From positions 1-37,773 of the forward strand of contig JAJRZK010000004.1 of the NCBI GenBank assembly GCA_024275315.1: a stretch of DNA of 37,773 nt. Reading direction: 5' to 3'. A program made the translations under genes and the position numbers. Shown piece after piece: positions 1-5,770 of this stretch; the first letter of the stretch is position 1; every line of letters starts with the position of its first letter. A model generated the notes under the pieces. That model did not search any database and had not been told where the DNA came from. It saw nothing but the letters and a program-made list of their open reading frames with translations. Source of the stretch: Nitrospirota bacterium (GTDB taxonomy: Bacteria > Nitrospinota_A > UBA7883).

Positions 1-29
1 CAACTGCTGTTGTGGCATAGTTCCGGTTC

Positions 30-50
30 CCTCCCCCTTTATGGGGGAGG
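30..50. repeat. GC-rich hairpin, first of two
   Basis: An 8-bp perfect inverted repeat: CCTCCCCC at 30-37 pairs with GGGGGAGG at 43-50 around a 5-base AT-rich loop. It lies 23 bases before a second, stronger hairpin of similar C/G-rich composition. There is no T-run after it, so it does not look like an intrinsic terminator. Such strings resemble dispersed intergenic palindromes seen in many genomes, but no other copy is visible in this window. Confidence 0.55.
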
Positions 51-73
51 TTAGGTGGGGGCGCTTTCACCCT

Positions 74-108
74 CCCCTCGCCCCTCCCTTCGAGGGAGGG
101 GCGAGGGG
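74..108. repeat. GC-rich hairpin, second of two
   Basis: A perfect 15-bp inverted repeat: 74-88 pairs with 94-108 around TTCGA, and one extra T-A pair can close the loop. The stem is almost entirely G-C. No T-tract follows, so intrinsic termination is not supported. It probably belongs to a dispersed palindromic element, with 30-50 as a degenerate partner. The open frame crossing it (about 41-223) is low-complexity and is not taken as a gene. Confidence 0.65.
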
Positions 109-260
109 CGTCGTTGCCCACAGTAACAATTTTCTTTTGATTTGCCAGGGGGCGGATTTGTTTACGATGTTCGGATCTTTTCATATTTATGAACAGGAAC
201 ATAGCTATCACGAAAACCTGTGACCTGGTGGTCTGGCTTTTTCCCCGGATCGGAAATAAC

Positions 261-289
261 TTGACCTTTGGTAGTTAATTGATTATAAT
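261..289 (+). promoter_or_regulatory. Sigma-70 promoter for the CpoB-like gene
   Basis: TTGACC at 261-266 and TATAAT at 284-289 are separated by 17 bp, a near-perfect housekeeping promoter. Transcription would start near 296. This makes the ATG at 314 a better start for the next gene than the upstream in-frame TTG at 290, which would lie before the transcript. Confidence 0.75.
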
Positions 290-313
290 TTGTTTAAATT
301 AGCCGTAACTTTT

Positions 314-1219
314 ATGAATTATATTGGAATTCTACTTCGTTCGTATGAGCGAGGCATCTTCCTGGTGGTGGTGACAGCGATGGTTTCAGGGCTGAGTTGC
401 GCTTCGGTGGAGTCTCCTAAAAAAGCGGACGATCTTGCCATGATAAAAGAGAGCGTGTGGGAGTTACAGAAACAGACCGCGGAGCTGGGTATCCTGATAT
501 CGGAGAACGGTAACGGGATAGCGATGCTGGCCGAGCGGATGAATGTGCTCGAGGAAGAGGCGAAAAAAGCCGCCGCGCGAATTGACAGCCAACCCGCTGA
601 ACAACAGACCCCAGCGCCGCAATCGGACGCCGCCGGAAAGACAGAGGCTGAACCTGCGGGCAAGGCCGAAACAGCACCGGACAAAAAAAGCTCCGTCTCC
701 GGTGGATCGGGCGGGCTGGGTATGATGTTCAACGCCATCAAGAAGCCGTTCGTGGTGCTCGCGTCCAGCTTTACGGTTGGTGATATCGATCCGGAATTCA
801 AGAAGCTGGACGAAGAGGACATGTACAAGGAATCGATGAATCTTTTCAACCAGGGGGAATATTCCCGGGCCGCCGCCGGGTTCACGTTTTTTATCCGCCG
901 GTTTCCCCGGTCCCCCCTCGCCTCCGGGGCCCAGTACTGGAAAGGTGAAATCTATTACAGCCAGAAAGATTACGCCAGAGCGGCGCACGAGTTTAAAAGA
1001 GTGATGGTCCTGTATTCCAAAAGCCAGAAAGTCCCTGACGCCATGCTCAAGTATGGTTACTGCAAAATAAAGCTCGGGACGCCTGCCCGGGGTGCTGCGA
1101 TATTCCAGGAAGTGATAGACAAGCACCCTTCGAGCGTGGCCGCGGCGACAGCCCGCAGGGAGCTTGAAAAAATGAAAAACAACAAGGACGATGTTGGGTC
1201 GAAGTCGGGAGATGGATGA
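314..1219 (+). CDS. CpoB/YbgF-like lipoprotein with coiled coil and TPR-like domain
   Basis: Likely periplasmic, outer-membrane-linked protein resembling CpoB (YbgF), which in other bacteria couples the Tol-Pal system to cell-wall synthesis. Starting at the ATG at 314, the protein begins with a basic stretch and a hydrophobic segment ending in GLSC, a slightly non-canonical lipobox. A predicted coiled coil (about residues 35-85) follows, then a low-complexity Ala/Pro/Glu linker. The C-terminal half is TPR-like, with phrases such as FNQGEYSRAAAGF and YSQKDYARAAHEF, as in CpoB. The next gene starts one base after its stop. No tolQRAB or pal genes are nearby, though a YbgC-type thioesterase lies at about 31 kb. 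The fold is clear; the exact role is inferred. Another TPR lipoprotein of the BamD type is possible but fits less well. Confidence 0.7.
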   Translation: MNYIGILLRSYERGIFLVVVTAMVSGLSCASVESPKKADDLAMIKESVWELQKQTAELGILISENGNGIAMLAERMNVLEEEAKKAAARIDSQPAEQQTPAPQSDAAGKTEAEPAGKAETAPDKKSSVSGGSGGLGMMFNAIKKPFVVLASSFTVGDIDPEFKKLDEEDMYKESMNLFNQGEYSRAAAGFTFFIRRFPRSPLASGAQYWKGEIYYSQKDYARAAHEFKRVMVLYSKSQKVPDAMLKYGYCKIKLGTPARGAAIFQEVIDKHPSSVAAATARRELEKMKNNKDDVGSKSGDG

Positions 1220-2287
1220 ATGGAAATATTAAACGACATGAAAAAGAGACTTGCGATAATCATGGGGTTCGCCTTGGCTTTTGCGGCGAATCCGGCAATG
1301 GCGCAATCCGCGTCCGACCTTGGTGGCGTGAACCTGGGCTCGCTGATCAACCAGAGCAGGGCCGTGGCGTCTATCGTCATTGGCGGCGGTTATGATGACG
1401 ATATTCGACCCGGGCGGGGTTCCGGTTCGGGAGCGCGGGATACAGGCTCGTCGATGTCTGGCGGCCAGAACCCGTGCCAGGGTGTTTCGGAGTCCGGGAG
1501 CGGGGAACCGGCGGAAATGGAGCTGGTCGAGGGCAGGGACCTTTCTTATGAACCCCTGGGCGAGGATTTTTTTAACGACGACGCAAGACGCGAGATGATC
1601 GTTTCTCCCCAGATGTTCGAAACCGCAGGTTATATCAGCGACAGTGTCGAATCTGATGGCGAGGTGGTGGACGGAGAGCCGAGTAGCCAGGCTTCGTTCA
1701 GCATAGCCGAGACCATATACCTTAACCGTGGAGAATCTCAGGGTGTGTCTGTCGGTTCCAGGTTTCTCGTGTTCCATTCCGAGAAAGATAGCGTCACCCA
1801 TCCGGTTACCGGGAGTAATCTTGGGCACAAGGTGCTGATCGACGGGATTGTGGAGGTCAGGGAGGTCGCGATGGATTATTCAAAAGCGGTCATAATCCAA
1901 TCGTACGACGGGATCGAACGGGGCGACCTGATTGTCCTCTATACTGAGCCCGATGTTCCCCAGCTCGACCCGGACAGGCCTGTGGTGGAAAAGGATATCG
2001 ACGGGTATCTTGTGACCAGCAAGGACCCGAAAGAGGGGTACGCCAGCGGCGATGTTGTCTACTTTGATATCGGCAATTCCGCAGGTGTGGAGCCTGGCGA
2101 CGTGTTTAACATAGTGGACAGGAGGCCGGTTAAACGTAAAGATGGCGAGACCGTCGCGGGGCTCCCCAAAATAATAGGAACAGCCAAGGTGATATCCGCC
2201 CGTGACACCACGTCGACGGCGTTTATTACGACTAGCAGAACCGCGATTTACGCAGGCGACAGGATATCCTATTCGAAAATCCGGTAA
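1220..2287 (+). CDS. Secreted protein with two related beta-rich repeats, function unknown
   Basis: I do not recognise a named family with confidence. The N-terminus has a signal peptide: a second in-frame ATG at 1238 gives MKKRLAIIMGFALAFAANPAMA followed by QS, a good signal-peptidase I site. The 1220 start directly follows the previous stop and has a GGGAG-like ribosome site. After a Gly/Ser-rich, disordered stretch (about 60-100), two segments resemble each other: residues 165-239 and 279-349. Each opens with a (V/I)Y-x2-x-G-x-S-x-GV pattern and ends in a GD-[LR]-I turn. The arrangement resembles the C-terminal FlgT-like or other envelope beta domains. It is probably co-transcribed with the CpoB-like gene and so probably periplasmic or outer-membrane-associated. 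Confidence 0.6.
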   Translation: MEILNDMKKRLAIIMGFALAFAANPAMAQSASDLGGVNLGSLINQSRAVASIVIGGGYDDDIRPGRGSGSGARDTGSSMSGGQNPCQGVSESGSGEPAEMELVEGRDLSYEPLGEDFFNDDARREMIVSPQMFETAGYISDSVESDGEVVDGEPSSQASFSIAETIYLNRGESQGVSVGSRFLVFHSEKDSVTHPVTGSNLGHKVLIDGIVEVREVAMDYSKAVIIQSYDGIERGDLIVLYTEPDVPQLDPDRPVVEKDIDGYLVTSKDPKEGYASGDVVYFDIGNSAGVEPGDVFNIVDRRPVKRKDGETVAGLPKIIGTAKVISARDTTSTAFITTSRTAIYAGDRISYSKIR

Positions 2288-2481
2288 TATGGGTTTGCGT
2301 GGATGACCTGAACCTGTAACAGGGTCTGTTTCTGTCCCCTTTTTTCGGCGTCACTGAACAACGAACCGGTTGATTTTTATCGGGATTTGCCGTGCGGTGA
2401 AAATTTGGCGAAAAAATATCTTGTTTTTCGTTTTGTTTTCGCTTATTCTCCATCACAGGTAGTGAAACATGGAGAAGAACA

Positions 2482-3090
2482 GTGCATCTCACCAAACGGC
2501 AAAAGCTGATTTACGATTATATCGTAACCTTCATAGACGAGCAGGGATACGCCCCCAGCATAGTTGAAATTGGGGAGCATTTCGGCCTGTCCTCACCGGC
2601 GACCATCCACAAGCACCTTATGAACCTGGAAGCCAAGGGGCTGATAAGGCGCCACAGGAACCTCAGCAGGGCGATCGAGCTTGTCGACCGGATGGACGAG
2701 GCCGGGGGACGCTCCACGGAAGTGCCCTTGTGCGGCCATATCGCCGCGGGAGTCCCGGTCGAGGCGTATCAGCAGGATGAGACCATTTCCATCCCGAACG
2801 ACATGATCGGGCGGAAACGCACATATGTTCTCAAGGTCAAAGGCGACTCCATGATCGAAGAGCATATCAAGGACGGCGATTATGTCATAATAGACGAGCG
2901 TGGCTACGCTGATAACGGAGAGACCGTTGTCGCGCTTGTGAACAACGACAGCGCCACACTCAAGAAATATTACGCCCAAAACGGGTATGTGCGTTTGCAA
3001 CCTGCGAATTCGTCGATGGAGCCGATTATCGTCGAGGCGGATCAGGTTACCATCCAGGGTGTGATGATCGGGCTTTTGCGAAAATTCTGA
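2482..3090 (+). CDS. lexA: LexA SOS repressor
   Basis: Transcriptional repressor of the DNA-damage (SOS) response, inactivated by RecA-stimulated self-cleavage. The N-terminal winged helix (about residues 1-65, with the recognition helix near SSPATIHKHL) binds operators. The C-terminal S24 domain shows the Ala89-Gly90 scissile bond (HIAAGVP), catalytic Ser123 in GDSM and Lys161 in ATLKK. The length, 202 residues, is standard. The start is a GTG with GGAGAAG seven bases upstream. The 194-bp upstream gap should hold the auto-regulated promoter. It contains short palindromes (CCTGTAACAGG at 2313-2323 and AACCGGTT at 2364-2371), but neither is a recognised LexA box. The gene is monocistronic or distal to the two envelope genes; no other SOS gene is adjacent. 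Confidence 0.96.
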   Translation: MHLTKRQKLIYDYIVTFIDEQGYAPSIVEIGEHFGLSSPATIHKHLMNLEAKGLIRRHRNLSRAIELVDRMDEAGGRSTEVPLCGHIAAGVPVEAYQQDETISIPNDMIGRKRTYVLKVKGDSMIEEHIKDGDYVIIDERGYADNGETVVALVNNDSATLKKYYAQNGYVRLQPANSSMEPIIVEADQVTIQGVMIGLLRKF

Positions 3091-3192
3091 AGACACGACC
3101 AACGCCGCGTATTTTTACGGATAAGCAGGCGTGGTTGGCCCCATCCCGCCAGGCTCTACCCTTTGTGCGCTGAAACGGAATTATTTAAAATG

Positions 3193-3221
3193 CTGACAAT
3201 TCCCCCCGGTCGTCCGATAAT
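3193..3221 (+). promoter_or_regulatory. Predicted promoter of the hgcAB operon
   Basis: CTGACA at 3193-3198 and GATAAT at 3216-3221 are 17 bp apart and match the sigma-70 consensus at ten of twelve positions. The predicted start is near 3228, about 45 bases before the hgcA ATG at 3273. The inverted repeat at 3222-3239 begins immediately after the -10 box. Confidence 0.6.
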
Positions 3222-3239
3222 AAACAACAACCGTTGTTT
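3222..3239. promoter_or_regulatory. Inverted repeat at the hgcA transcription start (possible operator)
   Basis: AAACAAC (3222-3228) and GTTGTTT (3233-3239) form a perfect 7-bp dyad with a 4-base AACC centre. It sits directly downstream of the predicted -10 box, where a bound dimeric repressor would block RNA polymerase. It could instead form a weak hairpin at the 5' end of the mRNA. No regulator gene lies beside it, so the binding protein is unknown. Confidence 0.45.
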
Positions 3240-3272
3240 TGCAGAATCTTGCGGATTTGTCATGATGTCGTT

Positions 3273-4271
3273 ATGGAAAATGGCGTAAGCGGCCAGGGCC
3301 GAACTAATATAAAATCCATATCAAACCGGCTTACCCTGGCCGACAGGTTTGGGCATTTTCTCGCTCGGTTGGGATACAAAAGAATGGGTCATCGTGTGGA
3401 GCCCGGATTGTATTCACTTGGAAAACCGGATTCCGATTCTCCTGTGTTCGTCACCGCAAATTACACCCTGAGTTTTGACGCGCTCCGGTCGGCCCTTACA
3501 ATGGATTGCTATATACTTGCGCTGGACACCAAAGGGGTGAATGTGTGGTGCGCCGCAGGCAAGGGGACTTTTGGGACGGAAGAGATTGTCAACCGGGTGG
3601 AATCGACAAATTTGGGCCAGATCGTAGGTGTCCGCAAATTGATCCTCCCCCAGCTTGGCGCGCCCGGTGTGGCGGCCCACATGGTGAAAAAACTGTGCCG
3701 GTTCAAGGTTGAATATGGCCCGGTTTACGCCGCTGATATACCTGAATACATGAAAGAACGCAAAGCCACACCGGAAATGCGGAGGGTTAGGTTCACCCTT
3801 TGGGACAGAATCACTCTTGTCCCGTTGGAGCTTGTCCACGTTATTATCCCGACTTTGGCGGTCGCCTGTTTGTTGTATATACTGGCCGGACCCCTAGCGG
3901 CGTCATCGGCGATCGTGGCCTCTTTTGCGGGCGCTGTTGTTTTTCCGATACTGTTGCCCTGGATACCGGGTCATGATTTCAGCGTCAAGGGGCTTATCCT
4001 CGGCGGTGTGGCGGCGGTCCCGTTCGCTGTGATCTCCCTTTCGGGAGCTGGTGGGACCACAGGCTATGGCTCGCTGGGCCGGGCTCTGTGTTATCTGGCC
4101 GGGATGCCCCCGGTGACAGCGTTTCTGGCGCTTAATTTCACCGGATCGACGACATTTACATCACCATCACAGGTCAAGATGGAGATACTCAATTACATAC
4201 CCGCCATGGCATGGATGTTTGGCGTGGCGCTGGTGATGGCGGCGGCTTTGTCTATGGCAAGTTATTTTTAA
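3273..4271 (+). CDS. hgcA: HgcA, corrinoid-dependent mercury methyltransferase
   Basis: Membrane corrinoid protein that transfers a methyl group to Hg(II), making methylmercury together with HgcB. The N-terminal cytosolic half is a CFeSP-type corrinoid domain. It carries the HgcA hallmark NVWCAAGK, whose Cys is the lower-axial cobalt ligand. Counting from the ATG at 3273, this Cys is residue 93, the number reported for the Pseudodesulfovibrio mercurii ND132 enzyme. The C-terminal half (about residue 180 onward) is hydrophobic, with roughly five membrane helices, as expected for HgcA and not for soluble CFeSP. An in-frame TTG at 3234 would add 13 residues but falls inside the inverted repeat just after the predicted transcription start, so the ATG is preferred despite a weak ribosome site. 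hgcB follows 10 bases after the stop. No B12 riboswitch was recognised upstream. Confidence 0.93.
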   Translation: MENGVSGQGRTNIKSISNRLTLADRFGHFLARLGYKRMGHRVEPGLYSLGKPDSDSPVFVTANYTLSFDALRSALTMDCYILALDTKGVNVWCAAGKGTFGTEEIVNRVESTNLGQIVGVRKLILPQLGAPGVAAHMVKKLCRFKVEYGPVYAADIPEYMKERKATPEMRRVRFTLWDRITLVPLELVHVIIPTLAVACLLYILAGPLAASSAIVASFAGAVVFPILLPWIPGHDFSVKGLILGGVAAVPFAVISLSGAGGTTGYGSLGRALCYLAGMPPVTAFLALNFTGSTTFTSPSQVKMEILNYIPAMAWMFGVALVMAAALSMASYF

Positions 4272-4281
4272 GGAGCGCGGG

Positions 4282-4569
4282 ATGACAGTCACACAAAACG
4301 TGAACACGTTGTGTTACGAGCCCGGTCTGTGTATCAATTGCGAAATGTGTATCATAGTCTGTCCTCACGCCGTTTTCGCTCCGGATGGTAAGGTGGTGAG
4401 GGTGGCCAATGGTGAATCGTGCATGGAATGCGGCGCGTGCCAGGTAAACTGCCCTGTGGCCGCGATCAAGGTCGATAGCGGGGTTGGTTGTGCGTATGCC
4501 CTGATGTGGAGCGCCATCAGGGGTGGAGGCCCGGCTGTATGCGGTCCGGGGGAGGGCTCGTGCTGCTAA
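4282..4569 (+). CDS. hgcB: HgcB, ferredoxin partner of HgcA
   Basis: Small dicluster ferredoxin thought to reduce the HgcA corrinoid and to pass Hg(II) or methylmercury. Its 95 residues hold two complete [4Fe-4S] motifs, Cys17-20-23-27 and Cys47-50-53-57. They also hold the diagnostic HgcB extras: a lone Cys70 in GVGCAYAL and the terminal Cys94-Cys95 pair. The corresponding residues in ND132 HgcB (Cys73, Cys94, Cys95) are implicated in mercury binding and transfer. The ribosome site AGGAG (4271-4275) overlaps the end of hgcA and is six bases from the ATG, indicating translational coupling. A third gene on the same strand starts 30 bases downstream. An ordinary ferredoxin is unlikely given the hgcA neighbour and the terminal CC. 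Confidence 0.94.
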   Translation: MTVTQNVNTLCYEPGLCINCEMCIIVCPHAVFAPDGKVVRVANGESCMECGACQVNCPVAAIKVDSGVGCAYALMWSAIRGGGPAVCGPGEGSCC

Positions 4570-4599
4570 ATTATTATTTATCATTGATGAGGAGACATT

Positions 4600-5013
4600 A
4601 TGAATCAGAAAATAATCGGGATTGGTCTGGCGGCTGTCTGGGCTGTGGTCATGTCTGTGCCGATGGTGGCCGAATCACACAGCGCCCATAACGACAAAAT
4701 CACGGCTCTCTACTATCACGCCGATTGGTGAGGATATTGCCAAAAGATGGGTCCCATCTTTCATAAGTTGAAAAAAGATTATAAAGGCAAACCTGTCAAG
4801 TTCGTTCTGCTCAATTTTACCGACAAGAAAACAACAAAGGCGGCGGAGCGAAAGGGCTCGGAACTGGGAATTAAAAACATCTACGACATACACAAGGGGA
4901 CAGGCGTGATAGTGCTTCTGGACGGAAAAAGCCTGAAAGAAATCACTCGCCTCCACCCGGGGCAGACTGAAAAGCAGATGCGAGAAGAGATCGAAAAGGC
5001 TCTGAAAATGTAG
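4600..5013 (+). CDS. Secreted thioredoxin-fold selenoprotein with U-G-Y-C motif
   Basis: A 138-codon frame whose codon 44 is TGA (4729-4731). Read as selenocysteine, the centre becomes ADW-U-GYC, a thioredoxin-type redox motif with Sec in place of the first Cys and Cys47 as partner. The frame is otherwise open on both sides and ends at TAG 5011-5013, giving 137 residues. The N-terminus is a signal peptide (MNQK then a hydrophobic stretch to about residue 24), so the protein acts outside the cytoplasm. Downstream residues (VKFVLLNF, GVIVLLDGK) are typical thioredoxin strands, but the usual cis-Pro position appears to be Gly102. The ribosome site is GAGGAG at 4589-4594. A SECIS-like hairpin follows the UGA. 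It lies 30 bases after hgcB on the same strand, so it is probably in the hgc operon. A gene finder would break it at the UGA and report only codon 50 onward. A Cys-to-stop mutation is the alternative. Confidence 0.82.
4743..4761 (+). promoter_or_regulatory. SECIS-like hairpin for UGA decoding
   Basis: AAAGATG (4743-4749) pairs perfectly with CATCTTT (4755-4761) around the tip GGTCC. It starts 11 bases after the in-frame TGA at 4729-4731. The tip lies about 18 bases past the codon, within the roughly 16-37-base range accepted for bacterial SECIS elements. The GGUC tip matches that of the E. coli fdhF element, where the loop G and U contact SelB. The element lies inside the coding sequence, as bacterial SECIS elements do. 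Confidence 0.75.
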
Positions 5014-5076
5014 ACAGGCGCAATATCGACCCTGCCCGATGGAGTGTGGATGAATTTTGACGGCTTTGGGGATTTG

Positions 5077-5766
5077 CTATTTAAAATCGATATTCAGCAA
5101 AGCCTCTGCAAGCTTCAGATCGTCGGCCGTGGTGATTTTTATGTTAGCGGCAGAGCCTTCCACCACTTTTACCGATACGTTCAGCCTCTCCACCAGCGAA
5201 GCCTCGTCCGTGCCTTCAAACCCGTCCAGTAACGCGCGTTCCATGGCTTGGTTGAGGATGAAATGGCGGAAACATTGAGGTGTCTGGACCCTTGCCAGGG
5301 AGTCCCGTTTCAGTGTGGAGACCACTGTTTCGTCCTTTATCTCCTTGATGGTGTCCGTAATGTTTATGGCTGTGATGGCGGCTCCATACTCCGCCGCCGC
5401 TTCCACGACAGAGCTTATCATGGCCCCGGTTATAAAAGGGCGGACTCCATCATGCACAATCACAAGGTCCACGTCGTCAGGTAGAGCGGCAAAACCAAAC
5501 CCCACCGACTCCTGCCGCGTGCTCCCCCCCTCGATGACGCTGTTTACCTTTACCATCCCATACTCATCGACGATTTCGCGTTTGCACCGGCTGATTTCAC
5601 TGGAGGGCGCCACCACTATTATTTTGTCAATCTCCGGCGCGGCGGAAAGATTCAGCAACGTGCGCGCCAGCACGGGCTTGCCGCCAATAGACAGGAATTG
5701 TTTTTTGACTTTGCCCTTCAACCGCGTCCCCGCCCCCGCCGCCGGCACTATCGCCCATGTGTTCAT
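5077..5766 (-). CDS. ispD: 2-C-methyl-D-erythritol 4-phosphate cytidylyltransferase IspD
   Basis: Third step of the non-mevalonate isoprenoid pathway: transfers CMP from CTP to methylerythritol phosphate. The 229-residue length is typical. The N-terminal nucleotide-binding loop PAAGAGTRL is followed by a KKQF lysine patch. VHDGVRPF, the TPQCF segment and a late TDEASLVE region match IspD. It converges with the hgcA-hgcB-selenoprotein genes; only 63 bases separate the two stops and no clear terminator was seen between them. It is the last gene of the long minus-strand run and starts four bases after the helicase gene ends. IspF is not adjacent, although ispD-ispF pairs are common elsewhere. 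Confidence 0.95.
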   Translation of the reverse strand: MNTWAIVPAAGAGTRLKGKVKKQFLSIGGKPVLARTLLNLSAAPEIDKIIVVAPSSEISRCKREIVDEYGMVKVNSVIEGGSTRQESVGFGFAALPDDVDLVIVHDGVRPFITGAMISSVVEAAAEYGAAITAINITDTIKEIKDETVVSTLKRDSLARVQTPQCFRHFILNQAMERALLDGFEGTDEASLVERLNVSVKVVEGSAANIKITTADDLKLAEALLNIDFK

Positions 5767-5770
5767 ACGG

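Larger units (their letters stand above)
1..260. other. Gene-free leader region
   Basis: Apart from the two hairpins at 30-108, nothing here is convincing as a gene or RNA. The part from 109 to 260 is moderately AT-rich and has no reading frame with a ribosome binding site. An upstream gene may end before position 1, but no coding tail can be recognised. Confidence 0.5.

Noticed and set aside
74-108. Intrinsic terminator
   Set aside because: The hairpin is strong, but no T-run follows on either strand.
41-223. Small coding gene over the hairpins
   Set aside because: The frame is made largely of the palindrome and its flank, has no ribosome site and carries no recognisable protein features.
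2313-2371. LexA SOS box upstream of lexA
   Set aside because: The two short palindromes do not match the CTGT-N8-ACAG or GAAC-N4-GTTC operator types clearly enough to call.
3091-3192. Cobalamin riboswitch ahead of hgcA
   Set aside because: No B12-box-like conserved segment was recognised, and the predicted promoter lies downstream of this stretch. A covariance-model search would settle it.
3273-4271. HgcA as the soluble CFeSP (AcsC/CdhE) of the Wood-Ljungdahl pathway
   Set aside because: The C-terminal half is a membrane domain, the NVWCAAGK cap motif is that of HgcA, and an HgcB-type ferredoxin follows. CFeSP is soluble and sits with acs genes.
4747-5013. Separate small protein starting at the internal ATG 4747
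   Set aside because: It lacks a ribosome binding site, would begin after the redox motif and would leave the upstream signal peptide without a gene. The UGA-containing frame explains both parts.
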